Assembly (NCBI GenBank): GCA_002361735.1
Contig: DETS01000049.1
Span: forward strand, 1-23,523
DNA from: Lachnospiraceae bacterium UBA3282
GTDB taxonomy: Bacteria; Bacillota; Clostridia; Lachnospirales; Lachnospiraceae
Length of the DNA stretch: 23,523 nucleotides
Reading direction: 5' to 3'
The translations under genes were made by a program, and so were the position numbers. How positions within the stretch are numbered: position 1 is the stretch's first letter; each line of letters starts with the position of its first letter. Under the pieces are notes generated by a model. The model saw only the letters and a program-made list of their open reading frames with translations, had not been told where the DNA came from and ran no database searches. This document shows, in pieces, positions 13,939 through 20,770 of this stretch.

Positions 13939-14364
13939 ATTACAGTGTACAGAATAAGAAAGTACGGGAAGTATTTTGATGTGGTATTTATGGAAGGAGG
14001 CGTGCTTCACTATTTTCATGACTTAGACGAGTTTGTGGGTATCATGTACGCTCTGTTAAAGGACGGCGGCAAAATGATCTGCAGCGATTTTCACCCGTTT
14101 AGCAAAATCAAAGACATTCTGAATCTGGAAACGATGGATTATTTTTCGACGGAAGTCTTTGAAGGGGAGATGGCGCAGGCGCGTTTTTATGAGGAAGAAA
14201 TCAGGAAGCAGATGCCGAAATGCAGTTACCGAAAGTATACGATCAGCGAGATCATCAATGCCGTGATTGGCAGTGGATTTACCTTGAAAAAGTTTGATGA
14301 ACATCCTGCCTGGACAAATGAGAAGCTGCCCGGGGAGTTCACGATCGTAGCGAATAAAGAATAA
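13939..14364 (+). pseudogene. 5'-truncated SAM-dependent methyltransferase
   Basis: The frame opens after a TAG at 13936-13938 and ends at TAA 14362-14364. It matches the C-terminal half of class I methyltransferases: YFDVVFMEGGVLHYFHDLDE (motif IV region), LLKDGGKMICSDFHPF, and the end PGEFTIVANK. The N-terminal Rossmann half with the glycine-rich SAM-binding motif, about 110 residues, is absent. A GTG at 13945 is the only upstream start; AGGGAGG at 13921-13927 could serve it only at 17-bp spacing. Without motif I, methyl transfer is very unlikely. The fragment sits 16 bp before the GH16 gene and may simply be its leader now. Confidence 0.75.
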
Positions 14365-14380
14365 AGGAGGGAACGAGAAA

Positions 14381-15199
14381 ATGGATCAGGCGTATAAGCT
14401 GGTATGGGAAGATGATTTTGACGGAAACACACTGAACATGGACAACTGGAGTTATGAGACGCATGAGCCGGGCTGGGTCAATGCGGAGATGCAGGAATAC
14501 ATTGTTTCTGAGGAAAACACTTATGTCAGGGACAGCCTGCTCTATATCCGACCAACCAAGCGTCTGGATGAGCAAGGCAATCCGATCTATGAAGAACGTG
14601 ATGGGAAGCAGTACAAGACCTGCTATTCCGGGCGAATCAATACGCTGGGCAAGCATGAGTTTCAGTACGGAAGATTCGAGGCAAGGGCAAAGGTGCCCAA
14701 AGGCAAAGGCTTCCTGCCGGCCTTTTGGATGATGCCGGCGGATGAGGATCACTATGGACAGTGGCCCAAGTGCGGGGAGATCGACATCATGGAAGTGCTG
14801 GGTGATAAGCTCTCCACGACCTACGGGACGCTTCATTTCGGAGAGCCTCACACGCAGAGCCAGGGGCAGTATGATCTGCCGGAAAATGCAGCGGATTTTG
14901 GATCGGATTTTCATGTTTTTGCCTGTGAATGGGATCCCGGTGAATTTCGTTTTTATGTGGATGACGTGTTGTTTTTCACGGCAAACGACTGGTTTACCGC
15001 AAAACCGGGGGCTGAGAAAGCGCCTTATCCGGCGCCCTATGATCAGCCGTTTTACATCATTCTCAATCTGGCGGTCGGCGGAAGCTGGGTCGGTTATCCC
15101 GAGGACGATGCAGTCTTTGGAGAGGATGCACAGTTTGTCATTGATTATGTGCGCGTTTATGCAAAAGACGGTTATGACACAAATGTCACAAAACATTAA
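14381..15199 (+). CDS. Glycoside hydrolase family 16 (laminarinase-like)
   Basis: A 272-residue beta-jelly-roll glucanase. The catalytic signature GEIDIMEVLG gives nucleophile E133, D135 and acid/base E138; the E-x-D-x-x-E spacing is the beta-bulge form typical of laminarinases (beta-1,3-glucanases) rather than lichenases. Flanking motifs FLPAFWMMP (111-119), YGTLHFGEPHTQ, FACEWDP and FYIILNLAVGG line the active site. The protein is a bare catalytic domain: residue 1 is eight residues before the family's first strand (WEDDFDG), with no signal peptide, carbohydrate-binding module or anchor. It would therefore act in the cytoplasm, perhaps on imported oligosaccharides, unless an upstream secretion segment was lost. 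AAGGAGGG lies about ten bases before the ATG. Confidence 0.93.
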   Translation: MDQAYKLVWEDDFDGNTLNMDNWSYETHEPGWVNAEMQEYIVSEENTYVRDSLLYIRPTKRLDEQGNPIYEERDGKQYKTCYSGRINTLGKHEFQYGRFEARAKVPKGKGFLPAFWMMPADEDHYGQWPKCGEIDIMEVLGDKLSTTYGTLHFGEPHTQSQGQYDLPENAADFGSDFHVFACEWDPGEFRFYVDDVLFFTANDWFTAKPGAEKAPYPAPYDQPFYIILNLAVGGSWVGYPEDDAVFGEDAQFVIDYVRVYAKDGYDTNVTKH

Positions 15200-15243
15200 A
15201 AAACGGATTGGCAGGATGCGGATGGAGATGCGGGAAATACTGT

Positions 15244-15726
15244 TTATTTGTTGAATACATACCGCAGCTCTATTAGGGCTTTTCCGCCTATATTGAGCGG
15301 CAGCCGCTCGCCATTCCATGAAAAACCATGTTTCTCATAGAATGTTCTGGCGCGGCGGTTATCTTCAAAAACCGTCAGGTATATATCACGATAATGCTGT
15401 TCGAGGAGTTTTTCTTTGACATACTCAAACAGGAGATGACCATAACCCTGCCCAATCAAATGCGGCAGGACATAGATGGAGATGATTTCGCCCCAGCCGT
15501 CAAAGGCGCTGTCTCTTGCGGGAGCAATAGACGATGTGCCGAGAATGGTGGTTTCGTCCGTCAAGACATAGGCGCCGTCTAAAGGCGGCGCCCAATCCGC
15601 TAAATTCATAGTATCAAGATAGGTCTGAGGAACGATGCCGCGAAAGGCATTCTGCCAGCCCAAGGTGTAAATTTGGCGTACCTGATCGATGTCTTCGAGA
15701 GTCATTTTACGGATCGATGTTTTCAT
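15244..15726 (-). CDS. GNAT family N-acetyltransferase
   Basis: A 160-residue acetyltransferase. It starts MKTSIRKMTLEDIDQVRQIY, the usual first strand and helix, and has an acetyl-CoA motif LIGQGYGHLLFEYV (90-103) followed by LTVFEDNRRARTFYEKHGF (117-135). The substrate is unknown. The frame extends upstream to 15783, but ATG 15726 has GAGAGGG seven bases upstream, inside the end of degV, and only one base separates the two genes, so this is the second gene of a degV operon. It converges on the GH16 gene with a 44-bp gap in which I see no convincing terminator stem. Confidence 0.9.
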   Translation of the reverse strand: MKTSIRKMTLEDIDQVRQIYTLGWQNAFRGIVPQTYLDTMNLADWAPPLDGAYVLTDETTILGTSSIAPARDSAFDGWGEIISIYVLPHLIGQGYGHLLFEYVKEKLLEQHYRDIYLTVFEDNRRARTFYEKHGFSWNGERLPLNIGGKALIELRYVFNK

Positions 15727-15727
15727 G

Positions 15728-16627
15728 TTAAATCCCTCTCTCAATAACCCCAAACCCCAACGGATAAGGTCCTGTATGCACACCGATCGTTGCCCCGATT
15801 TGAAAGACAGGAATCTCCTTTATGGCATATCCTTTTTCGTGTAGGGCAGCAAGTGCCTGATCGCGGAAGGCGATGCCTTCTTCTTCGTCATAGCCGTACC
15901 CCACGACAAGGCTGTAGTTATCAATGCCGAGTGGGTCTTCCTGCAAGTATTCCAACAGGAGGTTCATTACTTTTTTCAGTGTGCGTTTTCGTCCCCGGTC
16001 AAGCCCGGAAGGAAAGATTTCTCCCTGTTTCAAGGTAATGACAGGGCGGATATCCAGCGCGCCGCCGGCAATGGCAGCCACTTTTCCAATGCGTCCTCCG
16101 TGCCTTAAGTATTCCATGTTTCCCACGGTAAAAAAGATTCTGCCGGTGCTTTTGATGGCGTTAAGCCGCGCGATGGTATCCTGATAGCTGACGCCGTGAT
16201 CTCGCAGACTAACTGCTTCCAGAACGAATTGGCCTTGTAAAACAGTATCGACGGTAGAGTCAATGACAGTGATCTGAGCCTGCGGATATTTTTCCAGAAT
16301 AAGTTCTTTGGCATTTTGAGCAGACTGCAGGGAACCGCTGAATTTGGTGGTGATGCAGATACATATGACAGGAGTGTCATTTTCTGCGAAAGGCCGAAAA
16401 ACTTCTGCGTAATCCTGAATAGAAGGCATGGAGGATTTGGGATATACGCCCTTTTTGTCCACCATCATCTGATAGAAGTCGCGGACGGCAATATCTACAT
16501 TTTCTTTTAGATAGTGTTCCTCGTCAAAGGATACATAAAAGGGTACGACCGTGATGTTTTTTTCCTGCGCCAGCGCGGTGGGCAGATCGCAGGAACCGTC
16601 GCTGATAATGTGAAAGGTTTCTCCCAT
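15728..16627 (-). CDS. DegV family fatty-acid-binding protein
   Basis: A 299-residue DegV (FakB-type) protein. Family marks are ISDGSCDLP (8-16), TTKFSGSLQSA (about 93-103) and the HGGRIGK segment (about 174-180). DegV proteins bind a fatty acid and present it to the kinase FakA for acyl-phosphate formation; no fakA is in the window. Ribosome site AAGGAAGG precedes the ATG at 16627-16625 by about eight bases. The gene is first in an operon with the downstream GNAT gene. The likely promoter is the dyad-containing region near 16695-16725. Confidence 0.93.
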   Translation of the reverse strand: MGETFHIISDGSCDLPTALAQEKNITVVPFYVSFDEEHYLKENVDIAVRDFYQMMVDKKGVYPKSSMPSIQDYAEVFRPFAENDTPVICICITTKFSGSLQSAQNAKELILEKYPQAQITVIDSTVDTVLQGQFVLEAVSLRDHGVSYQDTIARLNAIKSTGRIFFTVGNMEYLRHGGRIGKVAAIAGGALDIRPVITLKQGEIFPSGLDRGRKRTLKKVMNLLLEYLQEDPLGIDNYSLVVGYGYDEEEGIAFRDQALAALHEKGYAIKEIPVFQIGATIGVHTGPYPLGFGVIERGI

Positions 16628-16694
16628 CTCAAATGCCTTCCTTATGTCATAGATTTTGGCGGACAGTCGAACAAGGTTGTGTTAACTGCCTGCT

Positions 16695-16725
16695 GTAGTA
16701 TAGAATACTACGTTTGGAAGATAAA
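16695..16725 (-). promoter_or_regulatory. Putative degV promoter with 17-bp operator dyad
   Basis: GTAGTAT-AGA-ATACTAC (16695-16711) is a perfect 7-bp inverted repeat. On the minus strand it contains TATACT (16702-16697), a good -10, with a weak TTTATC (16725-16720) 17 bp upstream. A repressor bound to the dyad would block degV. On the plus strand the dyad also contains TAGAAT, so the direction is not certain. Confidence 0.45.
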
Positions 16726-16767
16726 TGCAATCGTGTTGGACTACTTTTGGCTCTGAAAAGCATTTGA

Positions 16768-16785
16768 TTGCCGCTTTGACGGCAA
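16768..16785 (+). repeat. Small inverted repeat upstream of the zinc-ribbon promoter
   Basis: TTGCCG-CTTTGA-CGGCAA, perfect 6-bp arms, ending three bases before the -35 box at 16789. There is no T-run. It could be a regulator site; nothing more can be said. Confidence 0.5.
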
Positions 16786-16788
16786 ATG

Positions 16789-16817
16789 TTGACTTTTGTC
16801 ATATTAGCGTGTAGAAT
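16789..16817 (+). promoter_or_regulatory. Promoter of the zinc-ribbon membrane protein gene
   Basis: TTGACT (5 of 6), a 17-bp spacer and TAGAAT (5 of 6). Transcription would start near 16824, leaving a leader of about 50 nt that contains a six-codon open frame. Confidence 0.8.
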
Positions 16818-16856
16818 GAACAAGATATGTTTTCGAGTAAATAAAGAGGGAAGATT

Positions 16857-16877
16857 ATGGAAGGAGAAAGTGAATGA
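16857..16877 (+). CDS. Possible six-codon leader ORF (MEGESE)
   Basis: ATG at 16857 has GAGGG six bases upstream. The frame encodes MEGESE and stops in a TGA that overlaps the ATG of the following gene (ATGA at 16874-16877). The ribosome site of the main gene lies inside it. It may couple translation, or it may be incidental. Confidence 0.3.
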   Translation: MEGESE

Positions 16878-17818
16878 ACGAGAATGAAATGGTAACTGCG
16901 GGCGGAGGGAAACCTGTATATACGACGATAAAGAATATATTGCGGGTTTTGATGGTACTTTGTATTATCTTTGTGTTTTGCCCATCTTTTTTGGTATCAT
17001 GTTCCGGGGAAGAGATGAAGGTCAACGTAATGACGGCGGTTGGCGGCTTAGAATCCGCCGGACAAACAGTTGTGGATCCCCATCCGCTGATGTTGATTTG
17101 TCTGCTGATTCCGATCGCGGCGCTGGTTTTCCTGTTTATCAAAAAATTTAATAACAAGATGACGTCGATCATCATTTTGGCGGGCACGGCAGTGGATTTG
17201 ATCGTCTGGTTTATCTTTCGGTCAACCGCGAAAAAGATTGCGGAAGAAAATTATTGTGATTTTGAGACAACGCCCTGGTTTGTGATCAATATCATCGTGC
17301 TTGTGCTGTCGATTTTGCTGACGGGATTGGTGGTCTTAGGTGTGGCGCAGCTGGAGACGGATCTGCTGGCCCTATTGACCGGCAGCGGTGCAAAGAATGT
17401 ATTGAATCAGGTTTCCGGCGCGGTGACGCAGGCAGCAGGCAGTGTGGCGGAAAATATCAGTAATTTGAGTAAGGGCGGTCAGTCTCAAAAAGGAATTGTA
17501 GTTGGATACTGTGCAAAGTGCGGGGGGCCGATCGGTCTTGACAGTAAGTTCTGTATTGCTTGCGGAACACCCGTGCCGGAAAGCCTCTTAGCGGAAGCGG
17601 AAGCGAAAAAGAAGGAGATAGAGGAAGCTAAGCGGCAGGAAGAGGAACGGCTTGCGGCAGAGGCGGCGAAACGGCAGGAGGAAGCTGCAGCTGCGGCAGC
17701 AGCGGCACAGCAGGCGGCCGGACAGAGTCAGGGGAAATCAAAGTTTTGTCAGCAATGTGGAGCAGAGCTGGGAGCAGGTGTTGCATTTTGCCAATCCTGC
17801 GGCGCAAAAGTACAATAA
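16874..17818 (+). CDS. Zinc-ribbon membrane protein
   Basis: A 314-residue protein of unknown function. Four predicted membrane helices (about 21-42, 72-90, 97-116, 135-157) are followed by a cytoplasmic tail with two CxxC-x10-CxxC zinc ribbons: C213/C216/C227/C230 and C292/C295/C306/C309. Between them is a Lys/Glu/Ala-rich stretch (about 238-285), probably a long helix or coiled coil that holds the ribbons apart. Such ribbons usually mediate protein contacts. AAGGAG at 16861-16866 sets the start. The next gene also encodes a zinc-ribbon membrane protein and the one after it a cell-wall amidase, so an envelope-linked role is likely but unproven. A strong terminator follows 10 bp after the stop. 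Confidence 0.88.
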   Translation: MNENEMVTAGGGKPVYTTIKNILRVLMVLCIIFVFCPSFLVSCSGEEMKVNVMTAVGGLESAGQTVVDPHPLMLICLLIPIAALVFLFIKKFNNKMTSIIILAGTAVDLIVWFIFRSTAKKIAEENYCDFETTPWFVINIIVLVLSILLTGLVVLGVAQLETDLLALLTGSGAKNVLNQVSGAVTQAAGSVAENISNLSKGGQSQKGIVVGYCAKCGGPIGLDSKFCIACGTPVPESLLAEAEAKKKEIEEAKRQEEERLAAEAAKRQEEAAAAAAAAQQAAGQSQGKSKFCQQCGAELGAGVAFCQSCGAKVQ

Positions 17819-17828
17819 TGGCGAGCAA

Positions 17829-17861
17829 CCTCCTGAACCTCGAAAGTTCAGGGGGTTTTTT
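17829..17861 (+). terminator. Strong intrinsic terminator
   Basis: CCTCCTGAAC (17829-17838) pairs with GTTCAGGGGG (17846-17855), ten pairs with one G-U, around a seven-base loop, followed by six T. It sits between two zinc-ribbon genes only 82 bp apart, with no clear -35 between it and the second gene (only a TAAAAT at 17876-17881), so readthrough may set the ratio of the two products. Confidence 0.9.
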
Positions 17862-17900
17862 CGGGATAGATAAAGTAAAATATGAATGGGAGAGAGTGAT

Positions 17901-19559
17901 ATGTTTTGTGGAAATTGTGGAGCAGAAAATGAAAATGGCGCAAAATTTTGTAAAAGCTGCGGGCAGCCGCTTGGAAACGGCGGAGCTGCTGCTGTGCAGA
18001 CGCCTGTGGCAGGTGGCGCTGCAGCTGTAAAGAAAATGCCGCAGATATCAAAGAAGGCGCTGCTTGGCATTGCGGGTGCGGCAGTTCTGATCGTTGTCCT
18101 CGTGTGCGTGGCGGCGAATGCCGGAAAGACGATTGATCTGAATAAATATCTTACGATCGAGGCGAGCGGCTATGACGGATATGGTACGGCGACGGCTGTG
18201 ATTGACTGGGATGCGATTCAGAGTAAGTATGGATCCAAAATATCATATAACGATGCGGCAAAGAAGGAATACGCGGGGCTTTTGAACATTGTGTCACCGG
18301 TGGAAGCCCTGAAGGACAGTGTCCGCATCCGATTTGAAGATAACAGTGATTTGAAAAACGGGGATGCGGTTCCCTATCAATGGGATATCGACGAGGAGGT
18401 ATCTCAATATATCAAGTGTAAGCTGAAATATAAGGATGGTTCCTATAAGGTGGCCGGGCTTACGGAAGTGGGGACGTTTGATGCGTTTGCGGATTTGACG
18501 CTTGAGTATTCCGGCATCTCTCCCAACGGAAGCGCAAACATGAATTATACGGGTTCTGATTTGGATTATTATGATTTTAACTGTGACCGGATGTATGATT
18601 TGAGCAACGGTGATACCATCAAAGTGACGATTGATGAGGGCAGGCTGCAGTATTATGCGGAGAATCTGGGGAAAGTTCCGGAAGTTTTGGAGAAGGAATA
18701 TCAGGTCGAAGGTCTTGACAGTTATCTGACACAGAGCAGCCAGATCGATGATGCCGCGATGGCGGCTATGCAGACGCAGGCGGTCGATTCTTATACGGCA
18801 ACTGCGGCACAGAATTTCGAAGCGGGCGCATCGCTGGAGTCCCTGACTTACATCGGAAATTATCTGCTGACGGCAAAAGATCAAAGTACTTGGGGGACGC
18901 GCAATATTTTATTCTTGGTATACCGGGCGGGGATCAGGACACAATTTTCCAATGAGGAAGGCTCCTACGATCAGGTCAATGACGGATATTGGTATATCCG
19001 TTTTGACGATCTGCTGGTTTCTGCCGATGGAAAACTGAATGTGGATGTGACCAGAAATGTGATTCCCTATAACCACTACGAGGTTGATTCCGGTGTCAGC
19101 GACGGATGGTGGGGAACAAAGAGCTGGCGCTTTTTCGGTTATCCTACCCTGGAGGAGCTCTATAAGGAGGCAGTCCTGCAAAACGTTGACAATTATAATC
19201 ATGAAGACAGTATCGATGAAAGCGCTGTAGCGGCGCTTCCCGCTGTCTCGGAGGCACAGGAGACAGATGACGGGGCGGAGGAGACGGGATTTATCTTCCC
19301 GAACAGTGACAGGGAACTTTTGAGCAGAGACGACCTGGAGGGGCTTTCCGCAGAGGAATGTAAGATCGCCAGAAATGAGATTTATGCGCGGCATGGCAGA
19401 AAGTTTCAGGACGAAGCGCTGCAGGCGCACTTTGATGCCTGCGATTGGTATGAGGGCACGATCGATCCCGAAGATTTTCAGGAGACGGATCTGACGGAAA
19501 CCGAAATTGCAAATAAAGATGTGATTGTGGAATATGAGGAGGAAAAAGGATACAGATGA
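17901..19559 (+). CDS. Zinc-ribbon, single-TM protein with C-terminal YARHG domain
   Basis: A 552-residue protein beginning with a zinc ribbon (C3, C6, C17, C20), an Ala/Gly-rich linker, a membrane helix (about 53-74) and a large domain outside the membrane. The outer part starts TIDLNKYLTIEASGYDGYGT and has alternating strands rich in Asp, Tyr and Gly; I do not recognise a specific function. The last 80 residues carry a YARHG domain (ARNEIYARHGRKF around 490-502), an extracellular module common in clostridial envelope proteins. The ATG at 17886 is possible, but 17901 gives the family start MFCGNCG and has GGGAG eight bases upstream. Its stop overlaps the amidase start (ATGA), so the two are translationally coupled. 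Confidence 0.88.
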   Translation: MFCGNCGAENENGAKFCKSCGQPLGNGGAAAVQTPVAGGAAAVKKMPQISKKALLGIAGAAVLIVVLVCVAANAGKTIDLNKYLTIEASGYDGYGTATAVIDWDAIQSKYGSKISYNDAAKKEYAGLLNIVSPVEALKDSVRIRFEDNSDLKNGDAVPYQWDIDEEVSQYIKCKLKYKDGSYKVAGLTEVGTFDAFADLTLEYSGISPNGSANMNYTGSDLDYYDFNCDRMYDLSNGDTIKVTIDEGRLQYYAENLGKVPEVLEKEYQVEGLDSYLTQSSQIDDAAMAAMQTQAVDSYTATAAQNFEAGASLESLTYIGNYLLTAKDQSTWGTRNILFLVYRAGIRTQFSNEEGSYDQVNDGYWYIRFDDLLVSADGKLNVDVTRNVIPYNHYEVDSGVSDGWWGTKSWRFFGYPTLEELYKEAVLQNVDNYNHEDSIDESAVAALPAVSEAQETDDGAEETGFIFPNSDRELLSRDDLEGLSAEECKIARNEIYARHGRKFQDEALQAHFDACDWYEGTIDPEDFQETDLTETEIANKDVIVEYEEEKGYR

Positions 19560-20671
19560 TGAGGCGTTTGGGTTATGGGGTGACTTTGGCTGCTCTGGTT
19601 TTTTCTCTGTGCGCGTGTGGGGAAGGCGAACATTCGGAATCGGCCGTTTCCGCGCCTGTGCCGGTGGCGGTTGATTCTGTGCCTGCGGAGCAGGATGGGC
19701 AGGCGGAGGAAGATACGCTGCAAGCAGAAGAAACACCGTCGGAAGAAGTATTTCCGGAAGAAACGCAGTCAAAACAGCAGCGGGATAAGCAATCAGAAGA
19801 AGAATCATCGGAAGCCATAGAGCCTGAAACCGCGCTGCCTGAGGAGACGGAAGAAGTCATCACTACCGATCGGGTCAAGGCGCGAATGATGCCGTCACTT
19901 GATGCGGAAGTCTACGACGTTTTGGAGCGGCATACGCCTTTGGAGCGGATCTCTGATGATGGAGAGTGGAGCAAAGTTCTGATTGACCAAAAGGAATACT
20001 ATGTCGCGAGCCAGTATCTGAGAAGTCGGACGGGGACGGAAAACGGATATGTGGTTGCAATCGATGCCGGACATCAGGCGAAGGGCAATTCGGAGCAGGA
20101 GCCCGTTGGACCGGGCGCAGCCGAAACGAAGGCGAAGGTCGCCGGCGGAACCTCCGGGAAAAGCAGTGGTCTGAGCGAATATGAACTCACACTTATGGTA
20201 TCGCTGAAACTGCAGACAGAATTGGAAGACCGCGGGTATACGGTCATCATGACAAGGACGACCAACGATGTGAATATCAGCAATGCGGAAAGGGCGGCAA
20301 TTGCCAATGATAACAACGCGGATGCTTTTGTCAGGATTCATGCCAACGGTTCGGAAAATACATCGGCAAACGGAGCGATGACCATCTGCCAGACAGCCTC
20401 CAATCCTTACAATGCGGCATTATATAATGAGAGTAAAGCGCTGTCGGAACATGTATTGAATGAAATGGTCAATGCCACGGGCTGTAAAAAGGAATACGTG
20501 TGGGAAACGGACAGCATGAGCGGCATCAATTGGTGCCGGGTTCCGGTTACCATTGTGGAAATGGGTTATATGACAAATGCGGAGGAAGATCTGCGTATGG
20601 CGTCCGAAGAATATCAGTGGCAGATTGTTGACGGTATTGCAAATGGGCTGGACCGATATTTTGCCCGATAA
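19556..20671 (+). CDS. Lipoprotein N-acetylmuramoyl-L-alanine amidase with SH3 domain
   Basis: A 371-residue cell-wall hydrolase that cuts between N-acetylmuramic acid and L-Ala of peptidoglycan. Residues 1-21 are a lipoprotein signal with lipobox LCAC (C21 would be lipidated). A long acidic linker of Glu, Ser and Gln (about 22-102) is followed by an SH3-like domain (about 103-157) and Amidase_3 (165-371) with zinc ligands H173 (DAGHQ), E208 and H262 (IHANGS) and catalytic E335 (VEMGYMTN). A Gly/Ala/Lys-rich insert (about 184-204) separates the first two ligands. ATGATG offers starts at 19556 or 19559. Coupling to the YARHG protein suggests that protein positions or controls the enzyme. Confidence 0.94.
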   Translation: MMRRLGYGVTLAALVFSLCACGEGEHSESAVSAPVPVAVDSVPAEQDGQAEEDTLQAEETPSEEVFPEETQSKQQRDKQSEEESSEAIEPETALPEETEEVITTDRVKARMMPSLDAEVYDVLERHTPLERISDDGEWSKVLIDQKEYYVASQYLRSRTGTENGYVVAIDAGHQAKGNSEQEPVGPGAAETKAKVAGGTSGKSSGLSEYELTLMVSLKLQTELEDRGYTVIMTRTTNDVNISNAERAAIANDNNADAFVRIHANGSENTSANGAMTICQTASNPYNAALYNESKALSEHVLNEMVNATGCKKEYVWETDSMSGINWCRVPVTIVEMGYMTNAEEDLRMASEEYQWQIVDGIANGLDRYFAR

Positions 20672-20697
20672 AAAAACGTGCAAAATGTGGTGAAAAA

Positions 20698-20706
20698 TGA
20701 TATAAT
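20698..20706 (+). promoter_or_regulatory. Extended -10 promoter of the regulator-kinase pair
   Basis: TGA-TATAAT: a perfect -10 (20701-20706) with the upstream TG of extended -10 promoters. The -35 position (GTGCAA, 20678-20683) is poor, as is usual when the extended element is present. The leader is about 58 nt. Confidence 0.65.
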
Positions 20707-20770
20707 AAATCTTTAAGAAAAGTGGGTGTATGTGCATCTGCATAATCGTGGGGAAAAGGAGTAAAATGCG

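Noticed and set aside
14339..15319. 326-codon minus-strand open frame over the GH16 gene
   Set aside because: The plus strand encodes a complete GH16 domain with its catalytic motif; the antisense frame shows no family motif or ribosome site.
16646..16651. TATGAC as a minus-strand -10 for degV
   Set aside because: The start site would fall inside the degV ribosome site, and the matching -35 (TTGTTC) is poor.
18909..19808. 299-codon minus-strand open frame over the YARHG and amidase genes
   Set aside because: It is antisense to two overlapping genes with recognisable domains and has no start signal or motif.
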